DNA from: Alphaproteobacteria bacterium
Lineage (GTDB): Bacteria > Pseudomonadota > Alphaproteobacteria > Rhodobacterales > Rhodobacteraceae
Direction of reading: 5' to 3'
DNA: 64,000 bases
NCBI GenBank assembly: GCA_009908505.1
Contig: JAAAPD010000067.1
Coordinates: forward strand, 62,001 to 126,000
The position numbers were made by a program, and so were the translations under genes. The notes below the pieces were generated by a model. The model was not told where the DNA came from and made no database searches. It worked only from the letters and a program-made list of their open reading frames with translations. This document shows positions 1-8,149 of this stretch, one piece after another (positions within the stretch are counted from its first letter, which is position 1; each line of letters begins with the position of its first letter).

Positions 1-320
1 GCGTCAGCATGATCCTGTCGGACCCGGAATTGCGGGCCGACTGGCAGGCCGAGCTGGAAGAGGTGCGGCTTGGAATGCTAGAACTGCGCAAGCAGCTTGC
101 GGACGAATTGCGCCGGCTGACCAACTCCGATGCCTTCGACTTCGTGGCCGAGCATCGCGGCATGTTCTCCCGCCTCGGGCTGTCGCCCGAACAGGTCGAG
201 AAACTCAAGACCGACCACGCGATTTACATGGTGGGCGACAGCCGCATCAATATCGCGGGCCTGAACAAGGATACCGTGCCGGTCCTGGCCCGGGCCATCG
301 CCGATGTGATGAACGTCTGA
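1..320 (+). CDS. Aromatic/aspartate aminotransferase, C-terminal part (partial)
   Basis: The gene enters from the left edge and only its last 106 or so codons are present; the frame is open back to base 3, so the ATG of the ORF track at base 9 is internal. The segment HRGMFSRLGLSPEQV followed by GDSRINIAGL is the C-terminal small domain of the class I PLP aminotransferases of the AspC/TyrB group, and the Arg in DSRIN matches the residue that binds the substrate carboxylate. The family transfers amino groups between aspartate or aromatic amino acids and 2-oxo acids in the cytoplasm. Which substrate is preferred cannot be told from this part. A strong hairpin terminator follows. Confidence 0.85.
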   Translation, partial: VSMILSDPELRADWQAELEEVRLGMLELRKQLADELRRLTNSDAFDFVAEHRGMFSRLGLSPEQVEKLKTDHAIYMVGDSRINIAGLNKDTVPVLARAIADVMNV

Positions 321-343
321 TCCCGCGCATCCGGTGGAAAAGG

Positions 344-372
344 AACGCCGGGCCCCGCGGTCCGGCGTTTTT
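344..372 (+). terminator. Rho-independent terminator of the aminotransferase gene
   Basis: The perfect stem AACGCCGG/CCGGCGTT has a 10-base loop and runs into TTTTT, starting 24 bases after the stop codon. Confidence 0.8.
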
Positions 373-384
373 CGTTTAGGCATG

Positions 385-412
385 AAAAAACCCGGGCGAT
401 CGCTCGCCCGGG
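385..412 (-). terminator. Rho-independent terminator of glnK-amtB
   Basis: The perfect 9-bp stem CCCGGGCGA/TCGCCCGGG with a 4-base loop is preceded on the plus strand by AAAAAA, which is a U-tract when read on the minus strand. It lies 30 bases after the amtB stop. It stands back to back with the plus-strand terminator, so the two convergent units are insulated from each other. Confidence 0.8.
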
Positions 413-442
413 CAGTTTGTCAAAGGCTGTTCGGAAGGAAGA

Positions 443-1756
443 TCAGCCTTTGGTGAAGTCGGGATAGGCTTCCATGCCCAGCTCGGTGGTATCGAGGCCC
501 TGGATTTCGGACTCTTCGCTGACGCGAATGCCCATGAGGGCCTTGAGGATGAACCAGACCAACAGCGAAACCACGAAGGTGAAGGCCCCGTAGGCCAGGA
601 TACCCGTGATCTGCGCGCCGATGGTGGCGCTGCCCGAGAAGGCGACAGCGATGGTGCCCCAGATGCCCGCGATCAGGTGGACCGGGATGGCGCCGACCAC
701 GTCGTCGATCTTGAACTTGTCCAGCATCGGCACGGTCAGGACGACGATCACGCCACCCACGCCACCGATCAGCAGCGACCCGAAGAGCGACGGGGCCAGC
801 GGTTCGGCGGTGATCGACACCAGCCCGGCCAGGGCACCGTTCAGCACCATGGTCAGGTCTACCTTGCCGTAGAGCAGCTGCGTCAGGATCAGCGCCGCGA
901 CGGCGCCGGAGGCGGCAGCCATATTGGTGTTGGCGAAGATCCGGCCGACATCGGTAATGTCCCCTACGGTGCCCGCGGCCAGCTGCGAACCGCCGTTGAA
1001 GCCGAACCAGCCCAACCACAGGATGAACGTGCCCAGCGTCGCAAGCGCGAGGTTCGAACCGGGCATCGGGTTGACCTTGCCATCCTTGTACTTGCCCAGA
1101 CGCGGGCCCAGCACAATGGCACCAGCCAGAGCGGCCCAGCCACCCACGGAGTGCACGACGGTCGACCCGGCGAAGTCCGAGAAGCCCAGTTGCGACAGGA
1201 AACCGCCGCCCCACTGCCAGGACCCGGTGATCGGGTACATGATGCCGGTCAGGATCACGACGAAGATCAGGAAGGGCCACAGCTTGATCCGCTCGGCCAA
1301 CGCACCCGACACGATCGAGGCGGTCGCGGCCACGAACATCAACTGAAAGAAGAAGTCAGAGGCGACCGACGCGTAGCCAAGGTCGGCATCGGCGGCGGCG
1401 AGGCCGACCGGCTCCAGCACGGTGGGCACGAAGTTGGGCGCGAAATACCCGTTGAAGTCGCCCGGATACATCAGGTTGAAACCGACCAGCCAGTACATGA
1501 TGGCTGCGGTCGAAAACAGCGCGATGTTTTTGGTCAGCTGCATCGTCACGTTCTTGGACCGGACCAGCCCGGCTTCGAGCATGGCAAATCCCGCTGCCAT
1601 CCAGAAAACCAGGAAACCGCCCACCAGGAACAGCAGAGTGGTCATGATATAGGGGCCGATCTCGTCGAAGCCCGGCGCCGCGGCCTCCTGGGCCAGCGCG
1701 AGGGTCGGCAGGGCGGTCAGGGCCCCGGCGACCGAAAGTGTCTTGAGAAGTTTCAT
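443..1756 (-). CDS. amtB: Ammonium transporter AmtB
   Basis: This 437-residue inner-membrane channel for ammonium begins with a signal peptide (LALAQEAAAP around residue 20) and has eleven hydrophobic segments. The Amt family signature DFAGSTVVHSVGGWAALAG carries the first pore histidine, and IPVHLIAGIWGT carries the second. The cytoplasmic tail GLDTTELGMEAYPDF is the usual docking end of bacterial AmtB proteins. The ATG at 1756 was chosen because the longer ORF start lies inside glnK and would remove the signal peptide. The gene sits 25 bases after glnK in the classic glnK-amtB operon, so trimeric GlnK is expected to close the channel when nitrogen is plentiful. Confidence 0.96.
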   Translation of the reverse strand: MKLLKTLSVAGALTALPTLALAQEAAAPGFDEIGPYIMTTLLFLVGGFLVFWMAAGFAMLEAGLVRSKNVTMQLTKNIALFSTAAIMYWLVGFNLMYPGDFNGYFAPNFVPTVLEPVGLAAADADLGYASVASDFFFQLMFVAATASIVSGALAERIKLWPFLIFVVILTGIMYPITGSWQWGGGFLSQLGFSDFAGSTVVHSVGGWAALAGAIVLGPRLGKYKDGKVNPMPGSNLALATLGTFILWLGWFGFNGGSQLAAGTVGDITDVGRIFANTNMAAASGAVAALILTQLLYGKVDLTMVLNGALAGLVSITAEPLAPSLFGSLLIGGVGGVIVVLTVPMLDKFKIDDVVGAIPVHLIAGIWGTIAVAFSGSATIGAQITGILAYGAFTFVVSLLVWFILKALMGIRVSEESEIQGLDTTELGMEAYPDFTKG

Positions 1757-1781
1757 TGTCAGATGTCCCTTGGCCTGCGCG

Positions 1782-2120
1782 TCAAATCGCGTCGTCATTG
1801 GTTTCGCCCGTGCGCACGCGCAGGGCACTTTGCACGTCGAGAACGAAGATCTTGCCGTCGCCAATCTTGTCGGTCTTCGCTGTCTTGGCGATGGTCGAAA
1901 CGACCTCGTCCGCCAGCGCGGCGCCGACGACGATTTCAAGTTTGACTTTCGGCACAAAATTCACGGCGTATTCCGCCCCGCGGTAGATTTCGGTGTGACC
2001 GGACTGGGAACCGAACCCCTTGATCTCGGTCACCATCATGCCGCGCACGCCGATGGCGGTGAGCGCCTCGCGCACCTCCTCGAGCTTGAACGGCTTGATT
2101 GTCGCAATGATGAGTTTCAC
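1782..2120 (-). CDS. glnK: Nitrogen regulatory protein P-II (GlnK)
   Basis: The protein has the full P-II length of 112 residues. It starts MKLIIATIKPFKLEEVREAL, and its T-loop contains RGAEYAVNFVPK with Tyr51, the residue that is uridylylated by GlnD in this family. IGDGKIFVLDV and RVRTGETNDDAI near the end form the nucleotide-binding part. P-II proteins sense 2-oxoglutarate and ATP/ADP and control AmtB, glutamine synthetase modification and the NtrBC system. Its place directly before amtB favours GlnK over GlnB. A palindrome that could bind a nitrogen regulator lies about 150 bases upstream. Confidence 0.95.
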   Translation of the reverse strand: MKLIIATIKPFKLEEVREALTAIGVRGMMVTEIKGFGSQSGHTEIYRGAEYAVNFVPKVKLEIVVGAALADEVVSTIAKTAKTDKIGDGKIFVLDVQSALRVRTGETNDDAI

Positions 2121-2268
2121 TTGCTTCCCCTTGCATTTGGCTCTGGGCGCGCAGCCGTCGCGGCCACGCTCGGCCTAAAGAGGGGCGCGAGTGGCGCCGG
2201 ACCTCAATGAAATGCTGCGTGTGCGAAATAGACCCCGAGCGAAAATCGCACAAAAAATACACATTTCA

Positions 2269-2279
2269 TGCAATTTGCA
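2269..2279. promoter_or_regulatory. Palindrome in the glnK/penicillin-binding protein divergent region
   Basis: TGCAATTTGCA is a perfect 11-bp inverted repeat in an AT-rich patch of an otherwise GC-rich region between two divergent genes. TGCA-type half-sites resemble those of NtrC. A possible plus-strand promoter TTGCAC-N16-TAAAAG overlaps its right half. The regulatory role is inferred from position only; no clear sigma-54 element was found. Confidence 0.35.
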
Positions 2280-2384
2280 CATTATTTAATCAGGCATAAA
2301 AGCGCCGGACGATCGGGAAATCGCCTCTACAAACGAATCCCGGCGGGCTATTGTGGGTCAAAATTCGGCAATGGCAGAGCAGAC

Positions 2385-4529
2385 ATGTCCGGCAAGAAAG
2401 GCAAGCGGCCACCCCTTGTGGCCGACAAGCGCCCGGCGGCAGGCCCCAAGCGCAAAAAGCCCGCATCCAAGCCCCGAAAGGCGACGCCGGCCCGGCGCAA
2501 ACCGGCGGCCCGGCGCGGACCGCTCGGGGCGCTCGCCGCATTCTTCGGCGGCTTGATCAAATGGGTGCTTCTACTGGTATGGCGGATCGGGCTGCGCGTC
2601 GGGATCGTCGTGGCGCTGATCGTCGGGATGGGTGTCTTCTACTATGCCTCGACCTTGCCGGCTTTCGATCAGCTGGTCGATGGCCGCACCCGCGGATCGG
2701 TCACTCTTCTGGATCGCGAGGGCGAAGTCTTTGCATGGCGCGGCGACCAGTTCGGCGGCATGGTCACCGCCGATACGGTCAGCCCGCATTTGCGCAACGC
2801 CATCGTCGCCACCGAGGACAAGCGGTTCTACGCGTTCTATCACATCGGAATCGACTTTTACGCCACGGCCGCGGCCATGGTGCGCAACTACCGTAACAGC
2901 GGCAATCCCTTGTCCGGCGCGGGCGGCTCTTCGATCACCCAGCAGACCGCGAAGCTGCTGTGTTTCGGCCGCCCCTTCGACCCGGACAAATGGGAAGACG
3001 AGGCCGCCTACGAGGCCGATTGCCGCGAAACGACGCTGTGGCGCAAGATCGTCGAGGCGACCTACGCCATGGCGATGGAGACACGCTATACCAAGGACGA
3101 GATCCTGACGATCTACATGAACCGGGCCTATCTGGGCGCGGGGTCGCGGGGCTTCGAGGCGGCTGCACAGCGTTATTTCGGTATTTCCGCCGCAGAGGTG
3201 AACGCGCCCCAGGCCGCCATGCTGGCGGGGTTGTTGCAGGCACCCTCGGCCACCTCGCCCACCCGCAACCTGCAACGGGCACAGGATCGCGGTGCAACCG
3301 TGCTGCGGCTGATGCAGGAACAGGGCTATCTCAGCGCCCAGGAAGAGGCCGTGGCCCAGGCCAACCCCGCCACCCTGTCCGAGGCCGCGCGGCAGCGGTC
3401 GGGCGGCTATTTCGCCGACTGGGTCATGGAAAGCGGGCCGGAATTCTTCACCCGCGACACGACCGAGGACGTAATCATCCGAACAACCCTTGACCAACGC
3501 GTGCAACAGGCCGCCGAGGACGGTCTGACATGGGTCTTCGAGAACAAGGTGCGAGAGGGGTCCTCGGCCCAGGCCGCCATCGTGGTGATGAGCGCGGACG
3601 GCGCCGTCCGCGCCATGGTCGGGGGCCGCAACACCCAGGCCGCCGGGGCCTTCAACCGGGCCACCCAGGCCCTGCGCCAGACCGGGTCGGCCTTCAAGCC
3701 CTTCGTCTACGCCACGGCACTGGACCTCGGGATGCGGCCGATGGACGTGGTCGTCGACGAGCCCACCTGCTGGTCCATCCCGGGCCAGGACGAATGGTGC
3801 CCGCAGAACTACAGCCGCGACCATGCCGGCCAAGTCACGCTGACCCAGGCGCTCATGGCCTCACTGAACATTCCGGCGGTCAAGATCTCGGAACGGATCG
3901 GCCGGGACAACGTTCGCACCGTGGCCGAGATGTTCGGGATCCAGAGCGACCTTGCACCGGGGCCGGCCATCGCGCTTGGCACCTCCGAAAGCACCCTGCT
4001 GGAGATGACGGGCGCCTATGCCGGCATTCTGAACGGCGGGTCCGCGGTGAAACCCTATGGCCTTGTCGAATTGCGGCTGCTTGGGGATTCCGCGCCGCTG
4101 ATGGATGCCGGGGGCGGAATCCGCGAACGTGTGATCAGCCAGGACGCCGCCCGGCAGCTGACCTGGATGATGCACCAGGTGGTCGAACAGGGTACCGGTC
4201 GGCGCGCCCAGATTGATGGCTGGCAGATCGCCGGCAAAACAGGCACCTCGCAACAGGCGCGCGATGCCTGGTTCATCGCGTTTACCGCCGACTACGTCGC
4301 CGGGGTCTGGATGGGATATGACGACAACACGCCGCTGACCGGGGTCACCGGGTCCGGCCTGCCCGCCGATATCTGGCAGCAGACCATGACCAGCGTCCTG
4401 GCGGAGCTGCCGCCCACGCCCCTGCCGATGCAGGCGCCGCGCGGGTCACAGCCGGGCGGGCCCGGCCTGACGGACGAGGCCGCCAACCAGCTGATCGAGA
4501 TGCTGTTGATGGAGCTGCAGGGGCAATAG
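2385..4529 (+). CDS. Class A penicillin-binding protein (PBP1-type transglycosylase/transpeptidase)
   Basis: This 714-residue bifunctional enzyme polymerises and cross-links peptidoglycan at the outer face of the inner membrane. Residues 1-55 are a Lys/Arg/Pro/Ala-rich cytoplasmic tail and about 60-90 a membrane anchor. The GT51 transglycosylase domain shows ATEDKRFY with the catalytic Glu and GGSSITQQTAK. The transpeptidase domain shows the three penicillin-binding motifs in order: SAFK (the active Ser in TGSAFKPF), SLN and KTGTS. The ATG at 2385 was preferred over the first ORF codon at 2268 because the 39 extra residues look non-coding and reach into the regulatory region. Length and the short tail suit the PBP1A/1C-like forms of alphaproteobacteria. 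Confidence 0.93.
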   Translation: MSGKKGKRPPLVADKRPAAGPKRKKPASKPRKATPARRKPAARRGPLGALAAFFGGLIKWVLLLVWRIGLRVGIVVALIVGMGVFYYASTLPAFDQLVDGRTRGSVTLLDREGEVFAWRGDQFGGMVTADTVSPHLRNAIVATEDKRFYAFYHIGIDFYATAAAMVRNYRNSGNPLSGAGGSSITQQTAKLLCFGRPFDPDKWEDEAAYEADCRETTLWRKIVEATYAMAMETRYTKDEILTIYMNRAYLGAGSRGFEAAAQRYFGISAAEVNAPQAAMLAGLLQAPSATSPTRNLQRAQDRGATVLRLMQEQGYLSAQEEAVAQANPATLSEAARQRSGGYFADWVMESGPEFFTRDTTEDVIIRTTLDQRVQQAAEDGLTWVFENKVREGSSAQAAIVVMSADGAVRAMVGGRNTQAAGAFNRATQALRQTGSAFKPFVYATALDLGMRPMDVVVDEPTCWSIPGQDEWCPQNYSRDHAGQVTLTQALMASLNIPAVKISERIGRDNVRTVAEMFGIQSDLAPGPAIALGTSESTLLEMTGAYAGILNGGSAVKPYGLVELRLLGDSAPLMDAGGGIRERVISQDAARQLTWMMHQVVEQGTGRRAQIDGWQIAGKTGTSQQARDAWFIAFTADYVAGVWMGYDDNTPLTGVTGSGLPADIWQQTMTSVLAELPPTPLPMQAPRGSQPGGPGLTDEAANQLIEMLLMELQGQ

Positions 4530-4539
4530 GCCCCGCCGG

Positions 4540-4899
4540 CTATTCCTGATCCGGTGGCACGCAGCGGTCATAGCGGAAGGCGTAGCCGTTCCAGACCATG
4601 ATAATGCCGTCGCCGCCGGCCGAATCCATGACCATGGCCCTCTCGGTCCAGTTGGTGCCTTCGCCGCTGCACACCATGGTGTAGAGCGTCGCATCCATGT
4701 TCACCACATTGACCGGGCGCGTCATGCGGCACTGGCTTTCGACACCGTAGAAGATGCCGTCTTCGATCTTGAGGGCGCCACCATCCACGCCCACGAGCCC
4801 GCAATCGGCATTCGCGTTCTGGCGATAGGTCCCGTCATAGGGCGTGGCAAGCGCCAGGCCCGGCAGAAGCGCCAGAGCAAGGGCAAGCGCGCGTCTCAT
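4540..4899 (-). CDS. Small exported protein of unknown function behind mlaAC
   Basis: The product has 119 residues and begins with a typical signal peptide (MRRALALALALLPGLALA). The mature part has Cys residues in NADCGL, SQCRM, MVCSG and DRCVPP, so two disulfides are possible in the periplasm. I do not recognise the family. The start ATG overlaps the mlaC stop by four bases (ATGA), so it is translated together with mlaC, and mlaC overlaps mlaA in the same way. It therefore probably acts with the outer-membrane lipid asymmetry system, though nothing in the sequence shows a lipid-binding fold. Confidence 0.75.
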   Translation of the reverse strand: MRRALALALALLPGLALATPYDGTYRQNANADCGLVGVDGGALKIEDGIFYGVESQCRMTRPVNVVNMDATLYTMVCSGEGTNWTERAMVMDSAGGDGIIMVWNGYAFRYDRCVPPDQE

Positions 4900-5498
4900 C
4901 CCATCGCCCTCAGGTCCGCGATCAGCCGATCCAGGTTGCCACCGCGCTGGTCCAGCATGGCGCCGATTTCCTGGCGTTCCGAGACCAGCATGTTCACACC
5001 TTCAACGATCAGGTTGAAGAACACCGGCCGGCCCGGGCGGTCATAGACATGGAAATCGACGCGGAACGGCGCCTGTCCGGGTAGGTCCGCTATGGTCCGC
5101 ACCTCCATGTAGTTGTTCACCGGCACGGTGCGTTGGACGATTATCTCGCCGCCCTGGAATTCCCGGAATCGGCGGCCATACTTGTTGGCCAGGTAGACGC
5201 CGAATGCATCGACGAATGCCGACCGCTGCGCGTTGCTGGCCGATCGCCCGGCCACGCCAAGGGCCGATGCCGCGATCGCCGCCGTGTGGGCATAGTCGTC
5301 CAGGACGCCCTTGAACCGGCGGATCATCTGCGACTCCGAGGCACCGGACGAAATGATGGCGTTGATATCCGCCACGGCCCGGTCGACGAGGGCTTGCGCC
5401 TGCCCGCCGGTCAAGGCGAACGCGGGGGCGGGTACAGCCGCGCCCATGGCTGCGGCAAGTCCAAGGGCGGTGAATTGGCGACGGGACAGGGACATCAT
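4896..5498 (-). CDS. mlaC: MlaC-type periplasmic phospholipid-binding protein
   Basis: MlaC (Ttg2D) proteins carry phospholipids across the periplasm between the outer-membrane MlaA and an inner-membrane MlaFEDB transporter. The 200-residue product starts MSLSRRQFTALGLA, a twin-arginine-like signal, and then shows the family pattern: an N-terminal helical part, FVDAFGVYLANKYGRRF, a VRTIADLPG strand and VNFNLI-like VFFNLIVEGVNM near the end. A second Met at residue 2 could be the start. Start and stop overlap the neighbours by four bases on both sides. No mlaFEDB genes are present in the window, so the transporter partner must lie elsewhere. Confidence 0.88.
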   Translation of the reverse strand: MMSLSRRQFTALGLAAAMGAAVPAPAFALTGGQAQALVDRAVADINAIISSGASESQMIRRFKGVLDDYAHTAAIAASALGVAGRSASNAQRSAFVDAFGVYLANKYGRRFREFQGGEIIVQRTVPVNNYMEVRTIADLPGQAPFRVDFHVYDRPGRPVFFNLIVEGVNMLVSERQEIGAMLDQRGGNLDRLIADLRAMG

Positions 5499-6253
5499 TC
5501 GAATCCTTCCAGATCGAGGGCAAAGGGGTCGATCGCTTCTTCTTCGGCGGGCGGATCTTCGCCGAGGTCGAACCGGCGATTCTGAAGATAGCCCGACCGG
5601 GCCTGGGCATAGCTGTCGGCGCTTTCATATAGAACGCCGTCCACGGTCTGCATGAAGCGGCCCCGGTCGATCACGATCTGGGCACCGCGCGCAGCAAGCC
5701 CGTAGTCGAGCTGCGGCTGCGTGCCCACCCGCGAAAGTGGGTCGAGCGCGAGATCCACGATCCGGCCCGCGGCATCACGTTCGGTCGAGGGGCCGAATAC
5801 CGGCAGCTCGATATAGGCGCCTTCGGGTGCGCCCCAAACGGCGAGTGTCTCGCCGAAATCGGTCGACTCCTCGTAAAGCCCGATCCCGCCGGCCGGGTCG
5901 AACAGGCCGCCGATACCGATGGTCGTGTTCAACAGGAACCGCATCGTGTTTGTGGCCGCGCCGCCGATATCGCCTTGAAGCATGCCGTTCAGCACCATGC
6001 CAGGCAGCCCCACATTATCGGCGAAATTCGCGACCGGCCCGGTGACTTCGCGCGGCGCGCCGGCCGCGGTCTGCCCCAAGGGGCGTAAAACTGCGCGGTC
6101 CAGCGACTTGTTGAAGGCGTGGACTTCGCGGTTGGTCGCCTCATAGGGGTCGTTGACGCCCCCGCCCGGCGGCGCGGGCGTGCAGGCAGCCACGGCCCCG
6201 AGGGCAAAAATGGCGCAAATGGCCGAAACGATCTGTCGAGAAACAAAAGGCAA
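5495..6253 (-). CDS. mlaA: MlaA (VacJ) outer-membrane lipoprotein
   Basis: This 252-residue lipoprotein has a signal peptide ending in the lipobox GAVAAC. It follows the MlaA/VacJ pattern with NDPYEATNREVHAFNKSLDR after the anchor, NFADNVGLPGMVLNGMLQGD, FLLNTTIGIGGLFDPAG and DFGETLAVWGAPEGAYIELPVFGPS. MlaA removes misplaced phospholipids from the outer leaflet of the outer membrane and hands them to MlaC. The C-terminal acidic tail (GEDPPAEEEAIDPFA) goes beyond the conserved domain. The gene is first in a coupled set with mlaC and the 119-residue exported protein. Confidence 0.94.
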   Translation of the reverse strand: MPFVSRQIVSAICAIFALGAVAACTPAPPGGGVNDPYEATNREVHAFNKSLDRAVLRPLGQTAAGAPREVTGPVANFADNVGLPGMVLNGMLQGDIGGAATNTMRFLLNTTIGIGGLFDPAGGIGLYEESTDFGETLAVWGAPEGAYIELPVFGPSTERDAAGRIVDLALDPLSRVGTQPQLDYGLAARGAQIVIDRGRFMQTVDGVLYESADSYAQARSGYLQNRRFDLGEDPPAEEEAIDPFALDLEGFE

Positions 6254-6400
6254 TGGAATTTCCGTTCAGGGCTTTGATAACGTTTCCCAGATAGTGGAAG
6301 AAGTGGCAAGGAACAGGTTGGTTCCCCATGCAAAGCGAATTCGTGATCACGATACCACGCCGGAGCGGACCGCAGGTCGAGGATTGGCAGAAACGCGCCC

Positions 6401-8149
6401 ATGAAGCACGCTGACCCGACAAAAGCCGAGATCGCCGCGGGCCAGCGGGAATTGCGCGATGCGCGGCGCCAGTCCCGCGGGCTGTTCTGGTTCGTCGGAT
6501 TGTTCAGCGTTTTCGTCAATGCGCTTATGCTGACCGGGCCGCTTTACATGCTCAACGTATACGACAGGGTGCTCGGATCGCGCTCGGTCGAAACCCTGGT
6601 GGCGTTGTCGGTTCTGGTGGGGTTCCTTTACCTCATGATGGCGCTACTGGACTATGCCCGCGGCCGTATCATGGGCCGGGTCGGCGCCCGATTCCAGACG
6701 GCGCTGGATCGTCGGGTCTTCATGGCCTCGATCACCGCACGCGGCCGCGTGCCGCAAGACGCCGCCACCGGGCAGCGCGACCTTGAAGCCGTTCAGCGCC
6801 TGATCACCTCGCCGGTCCTGATGGCGCTTTTCGATCTGCCCTGGACGCCGATCTTCCTTTTGGGAATCTTCATCTTTCACCCTTGGTTGGGCTATCTCGC
6901 CCTTGCCGGGGGCGGGGTGTTGATTTTGCTGGCCCTGGCCAACCAGTATACGACCCGCGTGCCCCTGGGCGAGGCGAACAAGGCCGCCCACCAGACCGAG
7001 GTGCTGGGCCAGGCCTTGCGCAACGAATCCGAGATGGTGCAGTCCCTGGGCATGCGGCAGTCCACCTTCGAACGCTGGGAACGGCTTCGCGGCAAGACGC
7101 TGAGCGCCAGTATCGGCGCCGGAGATCAGGCCGGTGGTTTCACCTCGATCACCCGGTCTTTCCGTCTTTTCCTGCAATCGGCGATGTTGGGCCTTGGGGC
7201 CTATCTGGTCCTTCAGAACCAGCTGACCGCGGGCGCAATGATCGCCTGTTCCATCCTGCTGGGCCGGGCGCTGGCGCCGGTGGAGCTCTTGATCAACCAG
7301 TGGGCCGTGATGCAGCGCGGCATCGACGCCTGGCGCAGCCTGGCACGGCTGCTTGGGGCCGTGCCGCAGGCATCGCCGCGCACGAACCTTCCGACCCCGC
7401 GCGCCATCATCGAGGCGCGCGATGTCACCGTGGTGCCCCCGGGCCAATCCAGCGCCACGCTGCGCATGGTCAGCTTTCGCCTGGAACCGGGCCAGGCCAT
7501 GGGCGTGATCGGCGTATCGGGTGCGGGCAAAACGACACTGGCCAAGGCGCTGATCGGTCTGTGGACGCCCGCTGGGGGCAAGATCCGTTTGGACGGGGCG
7601 GCGCTCGACCAGTACGAGCCGGACCGGATCGGGCGGCATATCGGATACCTGCCGCAGCGGGTTCAGCTGTTCGACGGTACCATCAAGGAAAACATCGCCC
7701 GCATGTCGAACAGCCCCGATGACGGGGCCGTGGTCGCCGCCGCCAAGAAGGCGGCCGCACACGACATGATCCTGAAACTGCCCGATGGCTATGACACGCG
7801 TGTGGACATGACCGGCGGCCGCCTGTCGGGCGGGCAGGTCCAGCGGATCGGGCTGGCCCGGGCCCTCTACGGCGAACCGGTCGTGCTGGTGCTGGACGAG
7901 CCCAACGCCAATCTCGACAACGACGGGTCAAAGGCACTGAACGCCGCGATCCGCGCCATGAAACTGGATGGCAGGGCCGTCTTCATCATGGCGCATCGCC
8001 CGGCCGCGATCCAGGAATGCGACCTGTTGCTCTATCTGGAAAACGGCGCCGCCCGCGCCTTCGGGCCGCGCGAAGAGGTCCTGCCGAAGATCGTCGCAAA
8101 CAGTGCCGACATCGAAAAAGCAAGGTCCGAGGGCGGAGGCGTCGCATGA
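6401..8149 (+). CDS. Type I secretion ABC transporter (PrtD/HlyB class)
   Basis: The 582-residue product has an N-terminal membrane domain with five to six hydrophobic segments (about 25-330) and a C-terminal ATPase. Visible motifs are the Walker A GVSGAGKTTLAK, the signature LSGGQVQRIGLARAL, the Walker B VVLVLDEPNANLD and the switch His in MAHRP. There is no N-terminal C39 peptidase domain, as in the PrtD/RsaD group that exports RTX proteins. The next gene, the adaptor, overlaps by four bases (ATGA). No outer-membrane TolC gene and no RTX substrate lie beside it. The Hint-domain protein at 21.6 kb is a possible but unlinked substrate. Confidence 0.93.
   Translation: MKHADPTKAEIAAGQRELRDARRQSRGLFWFVGLFSVFVNALMLTGPLYMLNVYDRVLGSRSVETLVALSVLVGFLYLMMALLDYARGRIMGRVGARFQTALDRRVFMASITARGRVPQDAATGQRDLEAVQRLITSPVLMALFDLPWTPIFLLGIFIFHPWLGYLALAGGGVLILLALANQYTTRVPLGEANKAAHQTEVLGQALRNESEMVQSLGMRQSTFERWERLRGKTLSASIGAGDQAGGFTSITRSFRLFLQSAMLGLGAYLVLQNQLTAGAMIACSILLGRALAPVELLINQWAVMQRGIDAWRSLARLLGAVPQASPRTNLPTPRAIIEARDVTVVPPGQSSATLRMVSFRLEPGQAMGVIGVSGAGKTTLAKALIGLWTPAGGKIRLDGAALDQYEPDRIGRHIGYLPQRVQLFDGTIKENIARMSNSPDDGAVVAAAKKAAAHDMILKLPDGYDTRVDMTGGRLSGGQVQRIGLARALYGEPVVLVLDEPNANLDNDGSKALNAAIRAMKLDGRAVFIMAHRPAAIQECDLLLYLENGAARAFGPREEVLPKIVANSADIEKARSEGGGVA

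Noticed and set aside
677-1945. 422-codon plus-strand frame
   Set aside because: It is antisense to amtB and glnK and has no recognisable domain.
2121-2290. Sigma-54 promoter for glnK-amtB
   Set aside because: No TGGC-N8-TTGC pair with correct spacing was found on the minus strand.
2571-3833. 420-codon minus-strand frame
   Set aside because: It is the shadow of the penicillin-binding protein gene.
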